From NCBI GenBank assembly GCA_041685645.1, contig JAWLFI010000020.1, positions 1-22,616 of the forward strand: a stretch of 22,616 nt of DNA, given 5' to 3'. The notes beneath the pieces are model-generated. The model had not been told where the DNA came from. It saw only the letters and a program-made list of their open reading frames with translations, and ran no database searches. How positions within the stretch are numbered: position 1 is the stretch's first letter; the number at the start of each line of letters is the position of its first letter. Below, in pieces: positions 15,382-22,616 of this stretch. The translations under genes and the position numbers were made by a program. The stretch comes from JAWLFI01 sp041685645 (GTDB lineage: Bacteria > Bacteroidota > Bacteroidia > Chitinophagales > Saprospiraceae).

Positions 15382-16224
15382 ATGAATCTCAGACAAGTTT
15401 TGAAAGAAAAGAGGGAGGAATTGTTTCAGATCGTTTTTGAGACCAAAACACCGGCTGGAAAGGCTTTTGATGTTGTACTCCTTATTGCCATCATATTGTC
15501 GATACTGGTCGTCATGCTGGAAAGTATGAGCTGGCTGGAAAATGAATATTCATCGACCTTTTATACTTTGGAATGGGGCTTTACCATTTTGTTTACCATT
15601 GAATATGGCTTGAGACTCTGGCTGGTGAAAGATACAAAGGCTTATGCCACTTCCTTTTTTGGCATCATTGACTTATTAGCGATTTTACCATCCTATCTAG
15701 CTCTTGTTTTGGGAGGCGTAGAATCTCTTATCGTCGTTAGGTCATTGCGACTATTGAGAATTTTTCGGATCTTCAAATTGGCTGAATATTGGAAGCAGGG
15801 GCAATTCATCTTGCGCGCATTGCGTTCGAGTCAGGAAAAGCTATTGATCTTCATCCTGTTTGTTTTTTTATTAGAAATTATTTTGGGCACATTTATGTAC
15901 GCAGTGGAGTCCCCATATAATCCCCAATTCTCCAGTATTCCCGTATCTATATATTGGTCTATTGTAACTCTTACTACTGTGGGATATGGCGATATTGTTC
16001 CAGTAACTACCCTGGGCAAAACAGTAGCCTCTGCCATTATGTTACTGGGCTATGCAATTATCGCCGTGCCTACGGGAATCGTGGCTTCAGAGTTTGTCGC
16101 TACGAATCGTGACGATTCTGTAAATACGAGAGCATGCCCGAATTGTTCGCGGGAAGGTCATGTTCCCGAAGCAGATTTTTGTAAATTTTGTGGAGCTGAA
16201 TTATTGCCTCTGGATGAAGATTAA
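15382..16224 (+). CDS. Voltage-gated-type potassium channel with C-terminal zinc ribbon
   Basis: From ATG 15382 the protein has 280 residues and six membrane segments: S1 about 29-47, S2 62-82, S3 93-111, S4 117-134, S5 153-175 and S6 211-238. S4 has basic residues every third position (R120, R123, R126, R129, K132), a voltage-sensor pattern. The pore loop contains TVGYGD (199-204), the potassium selectivity filter. After S6, C252, C255, C267 and C270 (CPNC and CKFC) form a zinc-ribbon-like domain instead of the RCK or cyclic-nucleotide domain often seen. An in-frame extension of 35 codons from TTG 15277 is possible but would start upstream of the predicted promoter. The gene converges on ribE, with 7 bp between their ends and no terminator between. 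Confidence 0.9.
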   Translation: MNLRQVLKEKREELFQIVFETKTPAGKAFDVVLLIAIILSILVVMLESMSWLENEYSSTFYTLEWGFTILFTIEYGLRLWLVKDTKAYATSFFGIIDLLAILPSYLALVLGGVESLIVVRSLRLLRIFRIFKLAEYWKQGQFILRALRSSQEKLLIFILFVFLLEIILGTFMYAVESPYNPQFSSIPVSIYWSIVTLTTVGYGDIVPVTTLGKTVASAIMLLGYAIIAVPTGIVASEFVATNRDDSVNTRACPNCSREGHVPEADFCKFCGAELLPLDED

Positions 16225-16231
16225 ATAGGGG

Positions 16232-16825
16232 TTATTGTAGTTGAGATGCCAACATGCGTTGTATGTACTTTCCCAAAATATCAAACTCAATATTAACCTG
16301 ATCGCCAAGTTGTAAAGTAGCAAAGTTAGTGTGATGATAGGTGTAAGGTATGATAGTTACAGAAAAGGACTGCTCACCCGCTTCAATTAGGGTGAGACTC
16401 ACTCCATTGATGGTGATACTACCTTTGGGTACTAATAAATTGCGATCCTTCGAGTCATATTGAAATTCAAACAACCAAGAGCCATCGATTTCCTCGATTG
16501 AAGTACATTGCGCTAAAGTGTCCACATGACCTTGAACCATATGGCCGTCTAAGCGATCGCCCAGCTGTAAGCTGCGTTCGATATTGATTAAATCTCCTTT
16601 TTGCCAATTCTTTAGATTGGTTTTCTGAAGAGTTTCGTCTACTGCAGTGACCCAATATCCTTTTTCATCTAATGAAGTAATTGTTAAACAAACCCCATTA
16701 TGGGATATACTCTGATCCACTTTTAACTCTGAATTTATCTCAGAGGATAAGTGAAAATCAATATTATTTCCCGATTTTACTCGATTTAGCAAGTTGTGCG
16801 TTCTCTCTATGATTCCTGTAAACAT
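16232..16825 (-). CDS. ribE: Riboflavin synthase, alpha subunit
   Basis: The 197-residue enzyme dismutates two 6,7-dimethyl-8-ribityllumazine molecules into riboflavin and a pyrimidine by-product, the last step of the pathway. It has the tandem lumazine-binding layout: domain 1 with MFTGIIE and SISHNGVCLTI (39-49), domain 2 with DGHMVQGHVD (93-102) and the parallel SITINGVSLTL (136-146), then a C-terminal helix (LGKYIQRMLASQ) used for trimer formation. Its ATG is 3 nt after the stop of the upstream FN3 protein, so it is probably translated from that transcript; no other riboflavin gene is nearby. The usual C-terminal length is slightly short but complete. Confidence 0.96.
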   Translation of the reverse strand: MFTGIIERTHNLLNRVKSGNNIDFHLSSEINSELKVDQSISHNGVCLTITSLDEKGYWVTAVDETLQKTNLKNWQKGDLINIERSLQLGDRLDGHMVQGHVDTLAQCTSIEEIDGSWLFEFQYDSKDRNLLVPKGSITINGVSLTLIEAGEQSFSVTIIPYTYHHTNFATLQLGDQVNIEFDILGKYIQRMLASQLQ

Positions 16826-16828
16826 AAT

Positions 16829-19564
16829 TTATCGTACTATTTCGATATAACCATTTCGGGTGGTCTGAAGTTCATCTGGGCTTACTGGCCCTCCATTAAC
16901 GAATAATCTTGCGGTATAAAAATAAGTGCCATCGGGCACCGGATTTCCATTCAGATCATTGCCGTCCCATTCGATATTGGGGTTGCTTGTTTCAAATATG
17001 AGTGTGCCCCATCGATTGAATACTTTTAAATCAATACTTTCAATAAATCTGTTTTGCCTTGGAATGTATAGGTCATTGTGACCATCTCCATTCGGTGTGA
17101 AGGCATTGGGTAATTCATATGCCGGACAAATCTCAACACATATCCTTTGAGAAAAATCGCTTTCATTTCCGGTGTCATCTGCTGTAGTTAGGGCGTAACA
17201 ACCGAAGCTTTCTTCCGTGCTGTGAACGTACTCCCTATCGTCTGAATTCAGTTCCTCTAACAAAACTAAAGGCTCATCCTCATTGGGTGCATAGTAAAGA
17301 TTGAACCCGACTAAATCCGAAGCAGGAGAGCATTCCGGATTGTTGTAATCCCATCTCAATGTATTTCTAAAAATACCGTCAGTGATTTGAGGATTAGACT
17401 CGTTACAAATATTGCGAATACTCAAATCGGGGAGACAAGGTGCTATAGTATCTATGGGAACGACACAAATCTCTTGACTGAAATTGACGAGGATTTGGGG
17501 AAGGTCAGACAGCCCATATCTTCCAAAAGATTGAATTTTATAACAATAGGTGCTATCGTTGACGACATCCATATCTATGTACGAGGGGTCCTGGGAGGTG
17601 CCTATGGAGTCAAACGTTCCCGTATTACCAGAATCTCTAAAAATGACATACTCGAAATTATTCCACGGTACTTCTTCTGTCCAGTCCAAAGTGACTTCTC
17701 TATCTCTACCAATGCCAGTGATGAATATCGTGGATGCAGGAGCAGCAGTTCCGAAAGGAGCTTGAAATTGCCCGTCCACAAAAAATGCAATCCGATAATA
17801 GTGTTGTTCTTCTAGAGTGTTGATCCCTTCATGGATAAACTGGGTGTCGACAAGTTGTCCGAAACTTTCTGCATCAAAAACAGCATCTGGAACAGCCAAA
17901 AATTGATCAGGGGCAGAAGCTGGTGCTCTCTCCAGTATATATCTATAGGGCCCGGGGTGCTCCACGGTATCAAGTTCCTCCGGAATAGGGTGGGTCCACC
18001 GGATATCTATGATACCTTGGTTCTCATCGGTCTCAAGAATACTGGCACGAGTCATTAAAGGGATATCTCGCTTGAGTTGTACGCAGATTTCATTCGAGGG
18101 AAGGGATTCACTCAGGTTAAACGGATTGCCGGCTGAGGAGAATTCTGCAAACTCCGCAGTGATTCGATAGCAATAGGTGCGCCCTTTAGAAACGTCTCGA
18201 TCAATGTAGAAATAATCCCCACCCATCTGATCCTTTCGCGCAAAAGCTATGGGGAGATACCCCTCACTGGCAATATTGGGGTTGCAGCTGTCGGGAACAT
18301 ACTGTCGGCTACCTTCTTTTCTCCATACAGTAAATCCGCGAAAAGATTCATCTATAGTCTCCTCACAAGTGTAAGGAGAATCCCAGGTCAGTAAAATTTC
18401 TTCCCGGTCAGGCTCCGCGTCCAGGTTCTCCGGGGGAGGACCTACAACTTTTATTCGTATGGTTTTTAGGGTAGCTAATCCATTATTGCCAAAGAAATCA
18501 TCTACAGCACGAATAGTGATGGAATAAAATTGGGGGCTGATATGCTCACATTGTGTCGCCCAAATGAGCTGTCCCTCCAATGGCTGATCTACATAGCCTT
18601 CAGGGCCCACGAATTCAGCAGGGGATATTTCCTGGACGAGCGGGCCACCTCTTACTTCTACTTGCACGCGTTGAATGGGATTCCGGTCCGGATCTGTGAC
18701 AGTTATGGGTAGATTTAATGTGTCACCGGCGATTAAACAAATCTCCTCCTCGACTTCAATCTCAGGTGGCGCATTGTCGCAGGTGCGAATGTCGATTTGC
18801 AAATCTCTGATGAAGGAATTGATTAAAGCCCCATTTCGATACTCCTTGATGCGAATGGCAATATTGTACTCCCCTGCAACTTGTGGATTCTCCCAAATAA
18901 AATCTCCGGTTCTTTCATCGAGAAAAATCGTATTGTTGGCCCCGGCACCAATTTGATTGGGAAAACTATATCTGTCTACATCTGTCCCCACATCCTGCTT
19001 GGGTACCACGAGTTCATAAGCCAATGAATCGCCATCGGGATCGTAGGCCGAAGGGTTGTGAATGAATCGCTGCCCCACACATCCAAAATCTATAGGGGGT
19101 TGGAGTAGAATGGCGCTATTGTTAAATCCCTGAAATTGAGGATTTAGAAATGTAAAGGTCGATTCGATGTAGAAGGGAACAGATTCTGAATTCGGTGGGT
19201 TGACATTGAGTATGCCTCCATTTCGATTGGGATCCATCATAGAAATGGTATAGGTCGATCTGCCGGCATAAGTATGTTCAGCAACGTAAATGTTAAACTT
19301 CGTGTCGTTGGGCAGGATTTCTCCATTGCCATTGGCTCGCTGTACCCAATCATCCGTTCCATCACCCCACATGACTCTCACACTATCCCTGTCGGCCAAA
19401 ACGCTGGATGCTTTGGTGTAAGTAATGACAGTCGCTCGTACCGTTAAGGGACCGGTTTGTTCAAACCGGATTTCTCCGGCTCGGTTATGCGTGGCGTGAA
19501 GATCCACAGCTCCTGAAACAAGGAGAAGTATAAAAAGGGAGAGTAGAATTTTAATTTGCTTCAT
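16829..19564 (-). CDS. Secreted multi-FN3 protein with type B T9SS sorting domain
   Basis: From the ATG at 19564 the protein has 911 residues; an in-frame GTG six codons earlier is less likely because it weakens the signal peptide. The N-terminus MKQIKILLSLFILLLVSG is a Sec signal. An N-terminal region starting HATHNRAGEI follows, with a WGDG turn (PKD-like) and DPDGDSLAYEL (cadherin/Ig-like, near 175). Then come four probable fibronectin type III repeats (about 377-499, 504-609, 611-700, 706-811). The last 97 residues begin PNAFTPNGDGHNDLY and include FNRWG, WDG and PDGTYFY, the gliding-motility-associated C-terminal domain that targets proteins to type IX secretion. It is likely a surface or matrix protein; the ligand is unknown. 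A 249-bp gap separates it from rfbD, with no exact TAnnTTTG box found. Confidence 0.9.
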   Translation of the reverse strand: MKQIKILLSLFILLLVSGAVDLHATHNRAGEIRFEQTGPLTVRATVITYTKASSVLADRDSVRVMWGDGTDDWVQRANGNGEILPNDTKFNIYVAEHTYAGRSTYTISMMDPNRNGGILNVNPPNSESVPFYIESTFTFLNPQFQGFNNSAILLQPPIDFGCVGQRFIHNPSAYDPDGDSLAYELVVPKQDVGTDVDRYSFPNQIGAGANNTIFLDERTGDFIWENPQVAGEYNIAIRIKEYRNGALINSFIRDLQIDIRTCDNAPPEIEVEEEICLIAGDTLNLPITVTDPDRNPIQRVQVEVRGGPLVQEISPAEFVGPEGYVDQPLEGQLIWATQCEHISPQFYSITIRAVDDFFGNNGLATLKTIRIKVVGPPPENLDAEPDREEILLTWDSPYTCEETIDESFRGFTVWRKEGSRQYVPDSCNPNIASEGYLPIAFARKDQMGGDYFYIDRDVSKGRTYCYRITAEFAEFSSAGNPFNLSESLPSNEICVQLKRDIPLMTRASILETDENQGIIDIRWTHPIPEELDTVEHPGPYRYILERAPASAPDQFLAVPDAVFDAESFGQLVDTQFIHEGINTLEEQHYYRIAFFVDGQFQAPFGTAAPASTIFITGIGRDREVTLDWTEEVPWNNFEYVIFRDSGNTGTFDSIGTSQDPSYIDMDVVNDSTYCYKIQSFGRYGLSDLPQILVNFSQEICVVPIDTIAPCLPDLSIRNICNESNPQITDGIFRNTLRWDYNNPECSPASDLVGFNLYYAPNEDEPLVLLEELNSDDREYVHSTEESFGCYALTTADDTGNESDFSQRICVEICPAYELPNAFTPNGDGHNDLYIPRQNRFIESIDLKVFNRWGTLIFETSNPNIEWDGNDLNGNPVPDGTYFYTARLFVNGGPVSPDELQTTRNGYIEIVR

Positions 19565-19813
19565 CTTTAGTAAGGAATACACTCAAGTCAATAACGCTGC
19601 TTTCCTCGTATTAGTTACAATAGAAATCCAAAAGACATTACAGCCACTAAAATACGGAATTCTATTGACCTTTCTTATGGTTTTGTCTTGCTCTTCCCAT
19701 CAATGACTCCACCATTTCTAAAAAGGGAGGAATCATAACACCAAATGAATAACGAATCTCAGGGAACTCGACACAGGAAGCCGAAAATAGGATTATACTT
19801 TCTATCGCCCGCT

Positions 19814-20680
19814 CTATCTCTCTATCCAACTCTCCTCCAAACAATCCATCCAATGACGCATAGACCTGGACCATTGTCGTTGAAACTTTCTCGTGTCCAA
19901 TACACTGTAACTCGGTCTCGGAGCCGGACGAGGGAAATCTGAACTGGGAATCGGGTATAGAGTCACCTCCGGGTATCTTTGATGTAAAATGGCACGGGCA
20001 AAATCGTACCAGGACGCTACACCGGATTGGGTGTAATTATAGATGCCACCGGCACTGTGCAACTCATCTACTGATTGCTCAATCAATAGTTGCGTAATAT
20101 CCCGAGCCAAATCCGGAGCGTAGGTAGGTGTTCCAATTTGATCATCAACGATCGACAAAGTCTCGCGTTCACGGGCGAGCCGAAGCATGCTGGCTACAAA
20201 ATTATCGCCCCAGGGAGCATAGAGCCATGAAATCCGGAAAATCAGTGGAGTCCTATCCAAAGAGAGTAAGGCGCGCTCTCCGGCCAATTTTGTTTTCCCA
20301 TAAACAGACTGGGGTGTTGTGGGGTCGGACTCCTGGAGTGGTCGATTCACTGTATTGTGATATACGTAATCTGTACTGAAATGAATCAACAATGCTTTTT
20401 GGGCCGAACAAATTCGACCTAAATCGCGAACCGCATGATGGTTTAAAGCCTCGGCCGCCTCCACCTCACTTTCTGCCCGATCTACAGCTGTATATGCAGC
20501 ACAATTGATCACGATTTCTGCCTGTAGGGAACGCATTTCCTTTTCAACTGATGCAGAATCAAGAATATTCAGTTCCTCTCGCCCGCGAACCTCAAAACGA
20601 AGCCCACTATCTCGCAATGATGACCGAAATGCTCTCGCCAATTGCCCATGCCGACCGATCAGTAGTATGCGCTTATTCAT
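19814..20680 (-). CDS. rfbD: dTDP-4-dehydrorhamnose reductase
   Basis: The 288-residue short-chain-dehydrogenase-like enzyme reduces dTDP-4-keto-L-rhamnose to dTDP-L-rhamnose, the last step of rhamnose donor synthesis. Visible features are the NAD(P)-binding GRHGQLA near residue 9, INCAAYTAVDRAE (58-70), FSTDYVY (101-107), the catalytic YGKTK with Y127 and K131, and RPSYSVLD near the C-terminus. The start is ATG 20680; a TTG four codons upstream also lies in frame. The ATG overlaps the rfbC stop by 8 nt (ATGAATAA), suggesting translational coupling. The product is used for cell-surface glycans. rfbA and rfbB are not in this window. Confidence 0.95.
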   Translation of the reverse strand: MNKRILLIGRHGQLARAFRSSLRDSGLRFEVRGREELNILDSASVEKEMRSLQAEIVINCAAYTAVDRAESEVEAAEALNHHAVRDLGRICSAQKALLIHFSTDYVYHNTVNRPLQESDPTTPQSVYGKTKLAGERALLSLDRTPLIFRISWLYAPWGDNFVASMLRLARERETLSIVDDQIGTPTYAPDLARDITQLLIEQSVDELHSAGGIYNYTQSGVASWYDFARAILHQRYPEVTLYPIPSSDFPRPAPRPSYSVLDTRKFQRQWSRSMRHWMDCLEESWIER

Positions 20681-21233
20681 ATGGTACTTCAATAGCTTTA
20701 TTTTCTGTCCAATTCGGTAATCCTCGATCTTTTTCCGAAATGATGTACTCTTTTTCTAGTGCCGGCCAGGGAATGTCTAGCTGCTTATCGTCAAAACGAA
20801 GCCCGGCTTCTGCGTTGCGCGCGTAATAATTATCGCACTTATAACAAAATATACTATCGTCCTCCATGACTAAAAACCCATGGGCAAATCCTCTGGGAAT
20901 ATACATTTGCAACTTATTGTCGCCTGAGAGTAGTGTCCCGAAATGCTGTCCGTAGGTCGGAGAGCCTCTTCTCAAATCAACAGCTACATCCCATACACTG
21001 CCCGACACGACGCGCACCCATTTGCTTTGAGCATGTATCCCAACCTGATAGTGCAAACCACGCAATACGCCTTTCTCAGAGCGCGATTCGTTATCCTGAA
21101 CAAAGGGGGCAGTAATGCCAATCGCCCGAGCCCGCTCAGCCTGAAAGGTTTCCATAAAATACCCGCGGGCATCTGCAAATACAGTAGGTTCGATCAATAA
21201 TAGCTGAGGTAGGGGTTCTGCTAATATTTTCAT
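20673..21233 (-). CDS. rfbC: dTDP-4-dehydrorhamnose 3,5-epimerase
   Basis: The 186-residue cupin-fold enzyme converts dTDP-4-dehydro-6-deoxy-glucose to the L-rhamnose epimer just before RfbD acts. Family motifs are ADARGYFMETFQ (20-31), the active-site RGLHYQ with H61, K71 in HAQSKWVRVV, WDVAVDLRRGSPTYGQ (81-95), PRGFAHGF with H118, and the conserved tyrosine Y131. The length is normal. It starts 3 nt after der stops and its own stop overlaps rfbD, so the three genes are almost certainly one transcript. No Shine-Dalgarno precedes it. Confidence 0.96.
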   Translation of the reverse strand: MKILAEPLPQLLLIEPTVFADARGYFMETFQAERARAIGITAPFVQDNESRSEKGVLRGLHYQVGIHAQSKWVRVVSGSVWDVAVDLRRGSPTYGQHFGTLLSGDNKLQMYIPRGFAHGFLVMEDDSIFCYKCDNYYARNAEAGLRFDDKQLDIPWPALEKEYIISEKDRGLPNWTENKAIEVPYE

Positions 21234-21236
21234 GGC

Positions 21237-22541
21237 TTACTTGTCTCTAAAATAGATTTGAAGGGGCACCCCTTTGAAGTCAAATACACTGCGCATCTGA
21301 TTCTCTAAATAATTCCGATAGGGCTTTTTCACCAGATGGGGATGATTGGCAAAAAAAGCAAAAGCGGGATAGTACATCGGCAATTGAGTGACGTACTTTA
21401 TTTTTATAAACAAGCCTGAATGCGATGGCGGTGGATATTTTTCAATCGCTGCCAGCATAACTTTATTCAATACAGAGGTGGATATTTTTTGCTTCCTGCG
21501 CTCCGCAACTTCCAGAGCGGTATCAATCACCTTCATGATCCGCTGCTTTTCCGTTACAGAGGTGAATATGATGGGAATATCGTTGAACGGAGCCAGTCGC
21601 GCCAATATCAAGTCTTCGAACTCTTTCGCCGTATCTGTGTCCTTTTCAATTAAATCCCACTTGTTCACCACAATGACCACGCCCTTGTGTCGCTTGGCCG
21701 CCATGCCAATTAAGTTTAAGTCTTGTGACTCTAATCCAAGAGTAGCGTCCAGCATGACAATACAAACGTCGGATTCTTCCATCGCACGTATCGCGCGCAA
21801 AACGGAATAAAACTCTACATCCTCATGAACTTTGCTCTTCTTCCGAATCCCCGCAGTATCAATGAGCATAAACTCGCGATCGTATTTCTTGTAATGAGAG
21901 TGAATCGAGTCGCGCGTCGTTCCGGCCTCATCCGTCACGATGTTTCGCTCCTCGCCCAAAAGGGCATTGGTCAGGGAGGACTTGCCTACATTGGGTTGCC
22001 CCAGAATAGCAATTTTTGTAATTTCGTTATCGGGCAATTTTTCCTGCTCGGGAAGTATGTCCACCACCTCGTCCAGGATATCTCCGGTTCCACTCCCGGA
22101 AGTTGACGATAGAAAATGTGTGCGCTCAAAGCCCAAACCCCAAAACTCATTGGCCAACAATTGCCGCTCGGGATTGTCTACCTTATTCACCAAAAGTAAT
22201 ACCGGTGTTTTCGATCTGCGCAATATATGCGCTACCCTGTCGTCGAGATCCGTAATGCCCGTCGTCACATCGACCATAAATAAGATCAACTTGGCCTCGT
22301 CAATAGCAATGTGCACCTGCCGCTCTATCTCTTTTTCAAATATATCGTCGGAATGCTCCACTAAGCCTCCGGTATCCACCACGGTGAATACCTGCCCATT
22401 CCATTCGCACTCTCCGTACTGACGGTCACGAGTTACACCACTTTCATCATCGACGATGGCCTTCCGCTGCCCGACCAATCGATTAAAAAGTGTTGATTTA
22501 CCCACATTGGGCCGTCCTACTATCGCTACTATATTATCCAT
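21237..22541 (-). CDS. der: Ribosome biogenesis GTPase Der (EngA)
   Basis: The 434-residue protein has two tandem GTPase domains and a C-terminal KH-like domain, the layout unique to Der, which acts in 50S subunit maturation. Domain 1 shows GRPNVGKS (9-16), DTGG (56-59) and NKVD (119-122). Domain 2 shows GQPNVGKS (181-188), DTAG (228-231) and NKWD (293-296). The KH-like part covers about 350-434. The first domain's G5 loop reads SSTSGSG, a small departure from the usual SA. It is the first gene of a run with rfbC and rfbD. Unlike other genes here, it has a canonical Shine-Dalgarno and an adjacent -7 box. Confidence 0.98.
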   Translation of the reverse strand: MDNIVAIVGRPNVGKSTLFNRLVGQRKAIVDDESGVTRDRQYGECEWNGQVFTVVDTGGLVEHSDDIFEKEIERQVHIAIDEAKLILFMVDVTTGITDLDDRVAHILRRSKTPVLLLVNKVDNPERQLLANEFWGLGFERTHFLSSTSGSGTGDILDEVVDILPEQEKLPDNEITKIAILGQPNVGKSSLTNALLGEERNIVTDEAGTTRDSIHSHYKKYDREFMLIDTAGIRKKSKVHEDVEFYSVLRAIRAMEESDVCIVMLDATLGLESQDLNLIGMAAKRHKGVVIVVNKWDLIEKDTDTAKEFEDLILARLAPFNDIPIIFTSVTEKQRIMKVIDTALEVAERRKQKISTSVLNKVMLAAIEKYPPPSHSGLFIKIKYVTQLPMYYPAFAFFANHPHLVKKPYRNYLENQMRSVFDFKGVPLQIYFRDK

Positions 22542-22546
22542 ATGTT

Positions 22547-22552
22547 CTCCTT
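22547..22552 (-). promoter_or_regulatory. Canonical Shine-Dalgarno before der
   Basis: On the minus strand AAGGAG lies 5 nt upstream of the der ATG. It is the best match to the anti-Shine-Dalgarno in the whole window; almost all other genes here lack one, as is usual in Bacteroidota. It also supports the chosen der start. Confidence 0.65.
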
Positions 22553-22558
22553 CAACCG

Positions 22559-22566
22559 CAAAGATA
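22559..22566 (-). promoter_or_regulatory. Predicted -7 box for der-rfbC-rfbD
   Basis: On the minus strand the sequence reads TATCTTTG, an exact TAnnTTTG match followed by C. A TTTA rather than TTG stands about 20 nt further upstream. Transcription would start only about 12-15 nt before the der ATG, placing the Shine-Dalgarno at the extreme 5' end of the message. Confidence 0.6.
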
Positions 22567-22616
22567 CTATTAAGAAGGGTTATTCCTAAATTTAATGGCG
22601 CGCACCCAACTCCCTC

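Noticed and set aside
17387..17815. 142-codon ORF antisense to the FN3 protein
   Set aside because: It is inside a clear coding region of the opposite strand and has no motif of its own.
19662..19874. 70-codon ORF on the minus strand after rfbD
   Set aside because: It overlaps the last 61 bases of rfbD in another frame, has no recognisable motif, promoter or Shine-Dalgarno, and rfbD already ends normally. It cannot be fully excluded, but I do not call it. The rest of the 249-bp gap at 19565-19813 shows no terminator, promoter box or RNA that I can support.
21940..22422. 160-codon ORF antisense to der
   Set aside because: It lies wholly within der, which has intact GTPase motifs; the antisense product is Ser-rich and unrecognisable.

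Overview
The window is a chromosomal segment of a Bacteroidota bacterium. Four things in the sequence show this. Promoter-like boxes of the form TAnnTTTG precede several genes. Shine-Dalgarno sequences are absent before nearly every gene. A SusD-type protein tail lies at the left edge. A large secreted protein ends in a type B (gliding-motility-associated) T9SS sorting domain. A member of the Saprospiria or a related marine/environmental lineage would fit, but that is an inference from gene content and style, not something I could test.

Left part (1-1653): the last codons of a SusD/RagB-family gene and its terminator, then a promoter and the run rpsU - xerC-like recombinase - hpf. Next (1840-3879) comes a tRNA block, Thr(TGT)-Tyr(GTA)-Gly(TCC)-[structured 213-nt spacer]-Thr(GGT), then tuf and tRNA-Trp(CCA). 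This is the same tRNA order as in the E. coli thrU-tyrU-glyT-thrT-tufB operon. None of the five tRNA genes encodes its 3' CCA.

Centre (3896-15271): secE - nusG - rplK - rplA - rplJ - rplL - rpoB - rpoC, all on the + strand and ending in a strong intrinsic terminator. These genes make a translocon subunit, a transcription elongation factor, the L11/L1 and L10/L12 parts of the large subunit, and the two largest RNA polymerase subunits. Putative control points are a long GNRA-capped hairpin plus a TAnnTTTG box between rplL and rpoB, and an 11-codon leader ORF whose stop overlaps the rplA start.

Right part (15382-22616): a + strand voltage-gated-type cation channel with a C-terminal zinc ribbon converges on a - strand group. 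Read in its own direction, that group is der - rfbC - rfbD - (249-bp gap) - a 911-aa T9SS-exported multi-FN3 protein - ribE. Genes within der/rfbC/rfbD and within the FN3 protein/ribE pair are almost touching or overlap, so each set is probably one transcript.

Most of the window is conserved housekeeping DNA. I found no CRISPR array, insertion sequence, prophage, toxin-antitoxin pair or recognisable defence system. The items most worth a second look are small regulatory structures and two odd gene couplings, not a new multi-gene system.
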